Assembly (NCBI GenBank): GCA_020027805.1
Contig: JAHKKQ010000036.1
Span: 1 to 19,408 of the forward strand
DNA from: Candidatus Dadabacteria bacterium
GTDB lineage: Bacteria > Desulfobacterota_D > UBA1144 > Nemesobacterales > UBA2774
Length of the DNA: 19,408 nucleotides
Direction of reading: 5' to 3'
Every line of letters starts with the position of its first letter. Position 1 is the stretch's first letter. The translations under genes and the position numbers were made by a program. This document shows, one piece after another, positions 1 to 8,324 of this stretch. Under the pieces are notes generated by a model. That model saw only the letters and a list, made by a program, of their open reading frames with translations, had not been told where the DNA came from and did no database searches.

Positions 1-463
1 TCTTGTCCAACTGGCTCCATATGAATTTCTGCCCGCCGAAGCCGGGATTGACGCCCATTACCTGGACGAAGTCCGCAAGCTCCAGGACCTCGCCGATTGC
101 GGATGGAGGGGTGCCGGGATTGAGGGTCACACCCGACTGTATGCCCAGCTCCCTGATAGATTCGAGCACGCGGTGGAGGTGGTAACAAACCTCTTGATGG
201 ACGATGATGCGGTCCGCTCCAGACTCGGCGAATAACTTTATATATTTCTCGGGCTCGACGATCATGAGGTGGACGTCGAGCTTCAGCTTCACGAGCGGCC
301 TGATTGCCGCCACGACGCCCGGACCGAAGTTGATGTTCGGGACGAAGCGTCCGTCCATCACGTCTATCTGTATCCAGGTCACGCCCGCGCCCTCTGCCTC
401 TCTCACGGCGTCGCCGAGTTTCGTAAAGTCGGCGGATAATATTGAAGGTTCGATTATAACCAT
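1..463 (-). CDS. rpe: Ribulose-phosphate 3-epimerase, 3' end cut off by window
   Basis: This enzyme interconverts D-ribulose 5-phosphate and D-xylulose 5-phosphate in the cytosolic pentose phosphate pathway. Seen: the protein begins MVIIEPSILSADF, the classic epimerase N-terminus with its SILSADF strand. It then has IDVMDGRFVPNINFG (metal-binding His/Asp region and phosphate-barrel loop), LDVHLMIVEPE, and near the window edge the VNPGFGGQKF phosphate-binding loop. About 154 of the usual 215-230 residues are present; the C-terminus lies outside the window. The ATG at 463 is the only sensible start, because an in-frame stop lies four codons upstream. No strong ribosome-binding site is visible. 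It follows rpiA by 31 bases on the same strand and is probably co-transcribed with it. The family assignment is firm. Confidence 0.95.
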   Translation of the reverse strand, partial: MVIIEPSILSADFTKLGDAVREAEGAGVTWIQIDVMDGRFVPNINFGPGVVAAIRPLVKLKLDVHLMIVEPEKYIKLFAESGADRIIVHQEVCYHLHRVLESIRELGIQSGVTLNPGTPPSAIGEVLELADFVQVMGVNPGFGGQKFIWSQLDK

Positions 464-494
464 GTTATTCGTTTATGTCGGTACCGACCGATCG

Positions 495-1220
495 TTATGA
501 GTCCTTACGCTTCTGATAGCGTATGCCGTGCGAAGTCGCGACTATAATCTCGCTTGCCGTGCCTATGAATAGACCGTATCCCGCTATACCCGCCTTCTGC
601 CCTAACTTTACAGCCAATTCCCCGAGGTCGGGGATGGGACCGAATCCGCAGTCAATTATATAGTTGTTCTGGTCAGTGGCGTACGGGGATCCGTCCTGAT
701 TCATACGCAAAACGGGCTCGCCCCCGAGGGACCGGAGAAAATTCGCTACCGGTTTCCACGCGAAAGGTATTACTTCGACCGGCACCGGGCAGTGAGTGCC
801 GAGCATCGGCGAGAGCTTGCTTTCGTCGACGATCATGACATTCCGCCTGCTCGACTGGGCGAGGACTTTCTCTCTCAAGAGCGCTCCCCCGCCGCCCTTA
901 ATGAGGTTGAGGCCGGGATCGACCTCATCTGCGCCGTCTATGGTCAGGTCTATTTCCTGTTTGTCGTCGAACGTGATCACGGGTATGCCGAGCTCTCTCG
1001 CCGTTCTTTCCGTCTCGAGCGAGCTCGGTATGCCCGCGATGTCGCTGAGCCTCCCGTCCTTCAGTCTCCTCGATATCTCTTCGAGCGCGTATTTGGCCGT
1101 GCTCCCCGTACCGAGTCCGAGCACCATCCCCGGGCGCACCAGGTCGACAGCGCTTATTCCGGCTTCTTTTTTCAGCCTGTCCTGAAGCTTCTTCTGATCC
1201 GGGGACGGTGAGCCGCTCAA
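495..1220 (-). CDS. rpiA: Ribose-5-phosphate isomerase A
   Basis: It interconverts ribose 5-phosphate and ribulose 5-phosphate. The protein is 241 residues, a normal length for RpiA. Seen: the phosphate loop GLGTGSTA at residues 35-42, DGADEVD at 95-101, and KGGGGALLREK at 108-118, which holds the catalytic Glu117 and neighbouring Lys residues. The start is a TTG whose last two bases overlap the TGA stop of the upstream HAD gene (TTGA). AAGGAG at 1234-1229, eight bases upstream, supports this rare start. The next in-frame Met is residue 32, inside the conserved fold, so a later start is excluded. The overlap suggests translational coupling. It lies between a HAD phosphatase and rpe in a pentose phosphate operon. 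Confidence 0.95.
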   Translation of the reverse strand: MSGSPSPDQKKLQDRLKKEAGISAVDLVRPGMVLGLGTGSTAKYALEEISRRLKDGRLSDIAGIPSSLETERTARELGIPVITFDDKQEIDLTIDGADEVDPGLNLIKGGGGALLREKVLAQSSRRNVMIVDESKLSPMLGTHCPVPVEVIPFAWKPVANFLRSLGGEPVLRMNQDGSPYATDQNNYIIDCGFGPIPDLGELAVKLGQKAGIAGYGLFIGTASEIIVATSHGIRYQKRKDS

Positions 1221-1972
1221 CCTGTTTTCTCCTTCTCGGAATTAAGCTCGCAGATAAAACCCTTCGCGGTCTCAAGAAGCGCGGGAGGGGTATCTACCAC
1301 GCGCAGATTTCTTGCAGGGAGGATTTTATGGACCCCTTCCCTCGTAAAATCGGTCGTCACCGCTATACAGCTCATGCTCGCGGCGAGTGCAGCCTCGACG
1401 CCCGACGCAGAATCCTCTACGACGAGGCATTCGGCTTGCGGCACCTTCAGCTCATCCGCCAGAAGGTTATAGATCTCGGGATCGGGCTTCCCGTGCTCGA
1501 CGTCCTGTATCGTAGCTATGAAATCGAACTCGGACCTGATCCCAAGCACGTCCAGGACGCGGAACGCCTCCTTTCTGTGGGACATCGTCCCGAGACCCGT
1601 CGGATAGCCTTCTCCGCGCGCCCATTTGAGGAGTCCCAGATTATACGGACACAGGTGCGACTTAAGTATTTCGGGGTCGGATATCATCTTGAAATACGTG
1701 TCGAGCCTGATATCCACGTAGGCCTGCCAGGGGGTGTGAACGTGGAATTCCTTCATCCTTGCCCCAGCGGCGTTCTCGAGGCGAAACCTCTTTATAAGCC
1801 CCTGGGCAACTTCCTTTCGGGAGAGCCCTACATAGTCCTTGAAAGTGTCTATGACCTCGTCTTCGGTCAGCGAATTATCGAGCTCGACCGCAGCCCTGGC
1901 ATAAGACTCCGCCTTCAGTACCTCGGTCTGCACGAGCGTGCCGTCGAGATCGAATATAAGCGCTTTAATCAC
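1217..1972 (-). CDS. HAD-superfamily hydrolase, beta-phosphoglucomutase/phosphatase-like
   Basis: This is a HAD subfamily IA protein of about 251 residues. Seen: motif I FDLDGTL with Asp8 as predicted nucleophile and Asp10 as acid/base; a helical cap; motif II in GLGTMSHRKEA; motif III Lys in HGKPDPEIY; and motif IV VVEDSASGVEAA. These fit beta-phosphoglucomutase, phosphoglycolate phosphatase-like and sugar-phosphatase families. The exact substrate cannot be read from sequence, but a sugar phosphate is likely given the flanking pentose phosphate genes. The start is uncertain. I prefer the GTG at 1972, with GGAAGG four bases upstream and a canonical VIKALIFDLDGTL beginning. A TTG at 1987 would add five residues and overlap the tal-pgi stop as TTGA. 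The 3' end overlaps rpiA by four bases. Confidence 0.85.
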   Translation of the reverse strand: MIKALIFDLDGTLVQTEVLKAESYARAAVELDNSLTEDEVIDTFKDYVGLSRKEVAQGLIKRFRLENAAGARMKEFHVHTPWQAYVDIRLDTYFKMISDPEILKSHLCPYNLGLLKWARGEGYPTGLGTMSHRKEAFRVLDVLGIRSEFDFIATIQDVEHGKPDPEIYNLLADELKVPQAECLVVEDSASGVEAALAASMSCIAVTTDFTREGVHKILPARNLRVVDTPPALLETAKGFICELNSEKEKTG

Positions 1973-1983
1973 ATTCCCTTCCG

Positions 1984-4809
1984 TCAAAGTAGTTTCGCCA
2001 GCCTGTTAATACCGCTTACAACGTTTTCACCCAGGTGGAACGTAATGACCTTGCGCTTGCGGTCGAGCAGCGCCTGGCGGTCGCCTAGCGCCTCGGCGTT
2101 TTTAAACACGCCGAAGCTTATGGACGAGGCCTTCTTGCCCGGCTCATCCGGGATCGGGATATCGACAGGCATATCGGACGTGAACTGAATGAAGAGACCG
2201 TGCCCCGCGTCTCCCTTATGGAGCTGCCCCGTCGAATGGAGGAACCTCGGCCCGAACCCTACGGTCGTGGCCAGACGGTACTGCCTCTCCACCTTGGTCC
2301 GGAGCTTCTGGAGGGCGCTGTACGTCTCGTCCGAGGGTTTGACATAGGCCTGGAACGCGACGTAGCTCCTTCCCTTCGATTCGTCCCTGCCGGGTTTGGC
2401 GTAGGAGAGGAACTTCGTAAGCGCCTGCTCGAGGGTCGATGCTTTAAAGTCGGAATACACTGTTATTCCCGACTCCTTGAGGGTCGGCTTTAGGACCGGC
2501 AGCTTACCTTTTTTCTGGTATTCGGCTATCATGTTGCGCGCGAGCACCTTGGCGGCCTCCACGTTCGGCTGGTTGAAAGGGTGAATACCTATTATCATGC
2601 CTGCGACGGCGATAGCCATCTCCCATCTAAAGAACTCGCCCCCCAGGTCGTAAATATCCTTGAGATTGATACGCACCACCGGATAGTCCGCCTTCTCGAG
2701 GGCACCCACCTGCCTGTCGTAGGTGTCGTCATTCGCGAGTCGGAGGTAAACGAAGAGCCTGTCGTTCGCATAGAATTCCGGCTGCGCCAGAGGCTCCCTG
2801 TCGACGGGGAGGATACCCTTCCCGTCCTTACCGGTGCTCTCGGCTATCAGCTGCTCGACCCAGGAGCCGAAGCCCGCTATCGGCGGGGAAGCGACGAGCG
2901 TGACTTTATCGCGCCCTGCCTTGGCAAGCTCCCCGAGTATCGCGCCCAGCCAGGCGCCCGAATTGTCCCCGTCTACCGCACAGTTGCAGCTTTCGCAGTT
3001 ATGGAGCATGGTGACGGCGCGGGCGAGCAGCGTGTCCAGGTCCACCCCCTGGAAGGCGGCGGGGGGTACCCCGACGAACGAGAGGGCGGAGTATCGTCCG
3101 CCGATATTGGGGTCGTTTAAGAACGTCTTTCTGAATTTAAGCCCCGCTGCGATCTTCTGGAGACCGCTCCCGGGGTCCGTAATGGCTATGAAGTGCCGTC
3201 CCGCATCCTTCTTGCCGACTTCCTTCAAAACCTCGTTGTAGAAGTATTTCATGAACGACATGGTCTCCGCAGTGCCCCCCGATTTGGTGGAGACGATAAA
3301 GAGCGTCTTCGACATATCGAGGCGATCCCTCTGTTCGAGTACGGCCCCGGGGTCCGTGCTGTCGAGCACTGCCACGTCAAGATAGCCTTTTTTGACACCG
3401 AAGGTTTCGCGTATAACCATAGGGGCGAGACTCGAACCGCCCATGCCCATGAGAAGCACGTTCTTATAGCCGTCAGCCTTTACATCGGCGACTACTTTTC
3501 TAATTCCCGGAAGGGCATCCACCATGACCTCGGGTATGTGGAGCCACCCGAGACGGTTGCTTATCTCGGTCGGGTCGTCTTCCCAGACCATGTAATCAAA
3601 ATTCCAGATCTTCTGTATGGTATTATTGTCCCGCATGCTCGAAAGCGCCTTGTCAACCGCTGCCTGATACTTCCCGAGAGAGGCGGAATAGGGTTTTTTC
3701 TTGGACTGTATCTGTTCCTTCTTTTCCTCTATGCTCGCCATGAGCGTCTTGAAGGAATCGGCGAACTGGTCGACCCCGTCCCTGAGCAGCTTGTTCGTCA
3801 CCGACTTTAAATTTATTCCGAGCTTCCCCAGCTTCTCTACGTCCTGCCTCGCCTGATTTACACCCCTCGTGATTGTGAGGGCGACCTTCCCGTGATCCCT
3901 GAAGTTCTTGTATGTGGCCGGCGGTACCGTGTTTACGGTATCCGGCCCTATGAGCTCGTCGACGTAAAGCGTATCGGAATAAGCCGGGTTTTTCGTGCTT
4001 GTGCTCGCCCAGAGGCATCTCTGCACCCTTGCGCCCGCGTCGGAGAGCTTCTTCCAGCGCTTGCCTTTGAATATACTCCTGAATTCGTCATACGCGATCT
4101 TCGCATTCGCTACCGCGATCTTCCCCTGAAGCGCGGTGTTCCCGATCTTCTCAAGCTCGGGGTCGACGGCGGTATCCACCCGGCTTACGAAAAATGAGGC
4201 CACGGAGGCCACCCTGTCCACCCGGTGTCCCTTGAATACGGAGGGGCCCTCGGCCGCAAGTTTCTCAAGACCCTTTATATACGCTTCGGCGACGGCCTTA
4301 TATTGATCGAGGCTGAACATCAGGGTTACGTTAATATTGATACCGGCGCCTATGAGCTCCGTGATGGCAGGGATGCCGGCTTTGGTCGCGGGGACCTTGA
4401 TCATGACGTTCGGGCGCCCGAGAGTGACGAAATACCTCCTGGCCTCCCTGATAGTCCCCTTCGTATCGTGAGCCAGCGTCGGGCTCACCTCAAGACTTAT
4501 GAACCCGTCGCCGCCGTTCGTCTTATCGTATAGCGGCCTGAACAGGTCGGCGGCAATCGCGATGTCCTTCAAGGCGAGCGCCTCGTATATCTCGTTTACG
4601 GATTTGTTCTGCTCCACCAGGGCTCTGAGCTCTTCGTCGTAATCGGAGCTTCCGGCTATGGCTTTTTCGAGTATCGAGGGGTTCGAGGTTTCGCCCCTCA
4701 GGCCTTCGTCTATCAGGGCCTTGAGCTCCCCCGAGGTCAAGAAAGATCTCCTTATATAGTCATACCATATCGACTGGCCGAGCTTGGATAAATCCATTAT
4801 TCTGGACAT
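1984..4809 (-). CDS. tal-pgi: Bifunctional transaldolase / glucose-6-phosphate isomerase
   Basis: This 941-residue fusion joins two cytosolic enzymes that meet at fructose 6-phosphate. Residues 1 to about 370 are transaldolase, with TSNPSI at 41-46, the Schiff-base Lys138 in VMIKVPAT, a MFSLDQY segment and SFFVSRVD. Residues about 395-941 are the isomerase, with GMGGSSLAP at 455-463, the sugar-phosphate loop STKSGGTAET at 507-516, GGRYSALSFVG at 571-581, WVEQLIAESTGKDGKG with the likely catalytic Glu, HPFNQPNVEAAK, and HSTGQLHKG near 858-866. A charged Lys-rich linker (EEKKEQIQSKKK) lies between the halves. GGGAG at 4821-4817 is seven bases from the ATG at 4809, favouring it over the in-frame ATG four codons on. 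Both halves look intact. Tal-pgi fusions are known in several bacterial groups. Confidence 0.96.
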   Translation of the reverse strand: MSRIMDLSKLGQSIWYDYIRRSFLTSGELKALIDEGLRGETSNPSILEKAIAGSSDYDEELRALVEQNKSVNEIYEALALKDIAIAADLFRPLYDKTNGGDGFISLEVSPTLAHDTKGTIREARRYFVTLGRPNVMIKVPATKAGIPAITELIGAGININVTLMFSLDQYKAVAEAYIKGLEKLAAEGPSVFKGHRVDRVASVASFFVSRVDTAVDPELEKIGNTALQGKIAVANAKIAYDEFRSIFKGKRWKKLSDAGARVQRCLWASTSTKNPAYSDTLYVDELIGPDTVNTVPPATYKNFRDHGKVALTITRGVNQARQDVEKLGKLGINLKSVTNKLLRDGVDQFADSFKTLMASIEEKKEQIQSKKKPYSASLGKYQAAVDKALSSMRDNNTIQKIWNFDYMVWEDDPTEISNRLGWLHIPEVMVDALPGIRKVVADVKADGYKNVLLMGMGGSSLAPMVIRETFGVKKGYLDVAVLDSTDPGAVLEQRDRLDMSKTLFIVSTKSGGTAETMSFMKYFYNEVLKEVGKKDAGRHFIAITDPGSGLQKIAAGLKFRKTFLNDPNIGGRYSALSFVGVPPAAFQGVDLDTLLARAVTMLHNCESCNCAVDGDNSGAWLGAILGELAKAGRDKVTLVASPPIAGFGSWVEQLIAESTGKDGKGILPVDREPLAQPEFYANDRLFVYLRLANDDTYDRQVGALEKADYPVVRINLKDIYDLGGEFFRWEMAIAVAGMIIGIHPFNQPNVEAAKVLARNMIAEYQKKGKLPVLKPTLKESGITVYSDFKASTLEQALTKFLSYAKPGRDESKGRSYVAFQAYVKPSDETYSALQKLRTKVERQYRLATTVGFGPRFLHSTGQLHKGDAGHGLFIQFTSDMPVDIPIPDEPGKKASSISFGVFKNAEALGDRQALLDRKRKVITFHLGENVVSGINRLAKLL

Positions 4810-4832
4810 CGTCTATCTCCCGTTCGTCAATT

Positions 4833-4857
4833 TATTTATTCCAAACTATTTATTCCA
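4833..4857. repeat. Short tandem direct repeat in the tkt/tal-pgi spacer
   Basis: TATTTATTCCA occurs twice, at 4833-4843 and 4847-4857, a 14-base period, in the AT-rich 95-base spacer just upstream of the tal-pgi ribosome-binding site. On the minus (coding) strand it reads TGGAATAAATA twice. It could be a regulator-binding repeat or part of an internal promoter. No clear -35/-10 pair is visible and no function is claimed. Confidence 0.5.
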
Positions 4858-4904
4858 TAAAAACGGAGCGTGACAGCGAACCTTTAATCCACATCAAATC
4901 TACA

Positions 4905-6965
4905 TCATTTTTTTGACGGCTTTTTAACTTTTTTGTCATTCAGTTTAAGGACATCATTCGCCTTTGAGACGACGTGATCGACGGTGAACCCGAACTCGGG
5001 AAGGAGATCGCCTATCGGGGCGGACTCGCCGAAAGTGCTGATTCCTATCATACCACTCCGGTCGCCTGACCCGGCATACCTGCACCAGCCGAACGTGGAG
5101 CCCATCTCCACCGATACCCTGGCCTTTACGGACGACGGCAGGACCTCCTCCTTGTAATCGGGCGTCTGCATCTCGTAGAGCAGCCATGAGGGCATGCTGA
5201 CGACGCGCGCCTTAATCCCCTGCTTTTTGAGTATCTCGTAAGCGTCCAGGCAAAGCTGTACTTCGGAGCCCGTACCGATCAATATGACGTCGGGCGCGGG
5301 CTTGCTGTCAGCGAGAATGTAGGCGCCTCTCAGAGCGCCGTCCGCCGGGGCGTATACGCTCCTGTCGAACGTCGGCACATCCTGTCTCGTCAGGATCAGG
5401 GCAACAGGATGGTCCTTCAAATTCATAATATGTTTCCAGAGGACGCTCAATTCATTGGCGTCCGCGGGCCTGATAACATCGAGATTGGGAATGGCCCTGA
5501 GCGATGCAAGATGCTCGACAGGCTGGTGTGTGGGCCCGTCTTCTCCGAGACCTATGCTGTCGTGAGTAAAAATAAATATTACGGGAATCTGCATAAGGCA
5601 TGCCAGCCTGAGGGGAGCCCTCATATAATCCGAAAACACGAAATAAGTGGCCGTGTAAGGCCGGAGCTTGCTGAGCGCCATGCCGTTTGCGGCGGCGGCC
5701 ATCGCGTTCTCCCTTATCCCGAAGTGGAAGTTCCTGCCGTCGTATATTCCCTTCTCGAAGCTGTTTGCGCCGTCGATGTATGTTTTCGTAGAAGAGCCCA
5801 CGTCGGCGGCCCCGCCCAGGAGGAACGGGTACACGTGGACTATGGAATTCAGTATCTTGCTGTTGGCGGAGCGTGTCGCCGGGCCCTTCGGGTTAGCAGG
5901 GAATACCGGAAGGGATTTCTCCCACTCCCCGGGCATTTCCCCCTGCTGAAGCTGCCGGAACTGCTTGGCGAGGTCGGGATATACGCGCTCGTACGCGCTG
6001 AATTTCTTGTTCCATTCGTCTTCGGAAACGGCGCCCTTCCTGATAACGGTCTCCCTGTAGCCCTTCACCTCGTCGGGGACGTAGAATTTCTTGTCGGGGT
6101 CCCAGCCGTAATTGATCTTGGTCTTGCGTATCTCCTCGTCGCCGAGGGGCTCTCCGTGAGCCGCGGACGTGTCCTGCTTGTTCGGGCTCCCGTACCCGAT
6201 GTGACTATCGACGATTATCAAAGACGGCTGTTCGTTCTCCTTGAACGCCCTTTCGATCGCCTCCGCAAGCATTTCGAGGTCGTTCGCGTCCCCCACCCGC
6301 TGCACGTGCCAGTTATATCCCATAAACCTGGCCGCCACGTCTTCACTGAAAGCGAGCGCGGTGTGCCCTTCTATGGTTATGTGATTGTTGTCGTAGAACC
6401 AGATTAGGTTATTCAGGCCCAGGTGCCCCGCGAGAGAAGCCGCCTCGCCCGATATCCCCTCCATCATGCAGCCGTCGCCGTCGATCGCGTAGATATTGTA
6501 ATTGAGAATCTCATGACCGGGCCTGTTGAAATATGAGGCGAGCCATTTTTCGGCGATCGCCATGCCCACCGATGTCGCGACGCCCTGACCGAGCGGACCC
6601 GTCGTAGTCTCGACCCCAGGCGTGAGGCCGTATTCCGGGTGGCCCGCGCACTTGCTGTGGAGCTGCCTGAAGGTTTTAATATCGTTCAAAGACAAATCAT
6701 AACCGGTAAGGTGAAGGAGGCTGTAGAGGAGCATCGACGCGTGGCCGTTTGACAGAACGAACCTGTCGCGGTTGGGCCACTCGGGGTTCCCCGGATTGAA
6801 TTTCATGAACTTATCCCAGATGGTGAACGCCACGGGGGCGAGCGCCATCGGCGTACCCGGATGACCGGAATTCGCCTTCTGCACCGCGTCCATGGACAGG
6901 GTCCTTATCGTGTTTATTATCAGCTGCTCCAGTTTGTCTCTGCTCATCTTGGGTTTCGACTCCAT
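4905..6965 (-). CDS. tkt: Transketolase
   Basis: This thiamine-diphosphate- and Mg-dependent enzyme moves two-carbon units between ketose and aldose phosphates, using the products of rpe and rpiA. The chosen reading frame gives 686 residues, normal for the family. Seen: NSGHPG with His35, a GHPE segment, TTGPLGQG, the ThDP motif beginning GDG at 163-165 and running to the NN of YDNNH, and the pyrimidine-domain stretch HDSIGLGEDGPTHQP. The C-terminus is Lys-rich. The frame can be extended to a GTG at 6980, but that GTG is part of the ribosome-binding site (AGGAG at 6977-6973) placed seven bases before the ATG at 6965, so the ATG is preferred. A 95-base spacer separates it from tal-pgi on the same strand. 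Confidence 0.96.
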   Translation of the reverse strand: MESKPKMSRDKLEQLIINTIRTLSMDAVQKANSGHPGTPMALAPVAFTIWDKFMKFNPGNPEWPNRDRFVLSNGHASMLLYSLLHLTGYDLSLNDIKTFRQLHSKCAGHPEYGLTPGVETTTGPLGQGVATSVGMAIAEKWLASYFNRPGHEILNYNIYAIDGDGCMMEGISGEAASLAGHLGLNNLIWFYDNNHITIEGHTALAFSEDVAARFMGYNWHVQRVGDANDLEMLAEAIERAFKENEQPSLIIVDSHIGYGSPNKQDTSAAHGEPLGDEEIRKTKINYGWDPDKKFYVPDEVKGYRETVIRKGAVSEDEWNKKFSAYERVYPDLAKQFRQLQQGEMPGEWEKSLPVFPANPKGPATRSANSKILNSIVHVYPFLLGGAADVGSSTKTYIDGANSFEKGIYDGRNFHFGIRENAMAAAANGMALSKLRPYTATYFVFSDYMRAPLRLACLMQIPVIFIFTHDSIGLGEDGPTHQPVEHLASLRAIPNLDVIRPADANELSVLWKHIMNLKDHPVALILTRQDVPTFDRSVYAPADGALRGAYILADSKPAPDVILIGTGSEVQLCLDAYEILKKQGIKARVVSMPSWLLYEMQTPDYKEEVLPSSVKARVSVEMGSTFGWCRYAGSGDRSGMIGISTFGESAPIGDLLPEFGFTVDHVVSKANDVLKLNDKKVKKPSKK

Positions 6966-7295
6966 AAAGATTCTCCTCACTTATTATTTTGAGAACTATT
7001 GTGAATACCGTATTAAGACGGAGAAAAAGGAAGCAGATAACGTGATTTGCGAAGATATCGGATCATCGGGAATTACACCGGCTCCCGGTCCGGACAATGC
7101 GCCGGCTCCGCCGGCGCGGGGGGAGTGTTTTATACGAGGGACATCCTGAAAAATCCCTCTTATCAAGTGCCTGCGAGCTCCACTGTGAAACAAATTGCGA
7201 CCTCAGAAATGCGGAGTCATGATTTTAGGAAACAAAGATTTCGACCTCTGCCATTATCACACATCGAACCCGAGAAAGCAAGAAAAGCCTTGATT
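6966..7295 (-). other. 330-base spacer and probable tkt leader with two hairpins
   Basis: No convincing gene lies between ppgK and tkt. Two inverted repeats stand out. GCGCCGGC at 7099-7106 pairs perfectly with 7110-7117 across a three-base loop. GAGGGA at 7136-7141 pairs with TCCCTC at 7154-7159 across twelve bases. Neither is followed by a T-run on either strand, so neither is a standard intrinsic terminator. On the minus strand they would sit in the tkt leader or serve as ppgK mRNA 3'-end structure. I found none of the hallmarks of a TPP riboswitch. The spacer suggests that tkt has its own promoter, but no confident -35/-10 pair is visible. Confidence 0.45.
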
Positions 7296-8066
7296 TTAAA
7301 GCTCAGTGGCGAGCGCGGCCCCGACGATACCGGCGTCGTTCAGCATCTTCGCCGGCACGATCGCGGCTCTGATTTTTATATACGGGAAAAACTTGTCCGA
7401 CTTTTTGCTTATTCCGCCCCCGATAATAATAAGGTCCGGGGAAAGTAGTCTTTCGACGTGCAGTAAATACTTATTCACCCTCTTCCCCCACTTTTTCCAG
7501 CTGAGACCCTCGATCTCCCTGTGAATCTCTGCTGTCCGTTTTTCAGCGTCTTCGCCGTCTATCTCTATGTGCCCCAATTCGGTGTTCCTGACCAGGTGCC
7601 CGTCGACGAAGAGCGCCGTACCGACACCCGTACCGAGCGTGACCATGAGAACGACCCCGCCGCCGTGCCGGTTAAAATTTTCCCCGGCTCCGAACTTCAT
7701 CTCGGCGAGACCCGCCGAGTCCGCATCGTTTATTACTACTGCTTTACAGGGGGAAATCTTCTCTATCCCGTCCACTATATTCACCCCTATCCATTTCTCG
7801 GACAGGTTCGCCGCCGTATAGACCTCCCCGCTCTTCATGACACCCGGGAAACCGCACCCGAGGGGCCCTTTCCAGTTCCAGTGCTCGATGATTCCCCCTA
7901 TCGCGGCCAGCATGCTCTTGGGGGTAGCGGGGTGCGGCGTATCGACGCGGTATCTTTCACCCGCGAGAACTCCTTTCTCAATATCGACCGGGGCGGACTT
8001 GATACCCGTCCCTCCTATATCTATTCCAAGTACGCGGGTTTTCGAATTAACCGGTTTTTTCGCCAT
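7296..8066 (-). CDS. ppgK: Polyphosphate glucokinase (ROK family)
   Basis: Predicted to phosphorylate glucose at C6, typically using inorganic polyphosphate and often ATP. The 256-residue form has GIDIGGTGIK at 14-23 (phosphate-binding loop), the PPGK-like stretches VDTPHPATP, GFPGVMK and TAANLSEKWIG, catalytic Asp114 in INDADSAG, TLGTGVGTALF at 143-153, NTELGH at 161-166, and a C-terminal IIIGGGISKK. The overall pattern is closer to polyphosphate glucokinases than to general ROK sugar kinases or repressors; there is no N-terminal helix-turn-helix. The start at 8066 is preferred because AAGGCGG lies just upstream. An ATG at 8099 would add eleven residues but lacks a ribosome-binding site. The gene heads the sugar-phosphate block and supplies glucose 6-phosphate to Pgi. 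ATP versus polyphosphate preference cannot be read from sequence. Confidence 0.85.
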   Translation of the reverse strand: MAKKPVNSKTRVLGIDIGGTGIKSAPVDIEKGVLAGERYRVDTPHPATPKSMLAAIGGIIEHWNWKGPLGCGFPGVMKSGEVYTAANLSEKWIGVNIVDGIEKISPCKAVVINDADSAGLAEMKFGAGENFNRHGGGVVLMVTLGTGVGTALFVDGHLVRNTELGHIEIDGEDAEKRTAEIHREIEGLSWKKWGKRVNKYLLHVERLLSPDLIIIGGGISKKSDKFFPYIKIRAAIVPAKMLNDAGIVGAALATEL

Positions 8067-8242
8067 GTATCCGCCTTTGCCAGGATTAATGAAATTCATT
8101 TAATTCTACACCAATTCGGCGGGAGATATGAAACATAGTTTGATAATTTCAGACAGAACTGAAGTAGTTCCCGCGCTCCGAGGGGACGGGGGGGATCGAA
8201 GACGGCATCACGGACCGGAACCTCTTCCTGCCGCGGGATCAT

Positions 8243-8276
8243 GCGGCTTAGCCGCTAGCGCCCGGTGTGCTATACT
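8243..8276 (+). promoter_or_regulatory. Extended -10 promoter with overlapping dyad, pterin operon
   Basis: TATACT at 8271-8276 is preceded by TG at 8268-8269, giving TGCTATACT, an extended -10 element that can work with a poor -35. No good -35 hexamer is seen at the right spacing. That region instead carries the 13-base dyad GCGGCT-T-AGCCGC (8243-8255), which could be an operator. The start codon of the SDR gene lies about 48 bases downstream of the -10. Divergent ppgK begins about 200 bases away on the other strand. This is prediction only. Confidence 0.45.
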
Positions 8277-8324
8277 GTCCGTGTTTAAAATAAGGGCTTA
8301 GACAAGCTCGGGACATAAACGGTA

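Noticed and set aside
1208..2188. Long plus-strand open frame (326 codons) opposite the HAD gene and the end of tal-pgi
   Set aside because: It is antisense to well-conserved genes and its translation has no recognisable domain; a by-product of GC-rich codon use.
5409..6407. 332-codon plus-strand open frame opposite tkt
   Set aside because: It mirrors the transketolase coding frame, with no family pattern and no promoter or ribosome-binding site of its own.
6966..6980. GTG at 6980 as transketolase start
   Set aside because: The GTG and following codons form the AGGAG ribosome-binding site for the ATG at 6965.
6966..7295. TPP riboswitch in front of transketolase
   Set aside because: The conserved CUGAGA-type core and partner stretch were not found on the minus strand.
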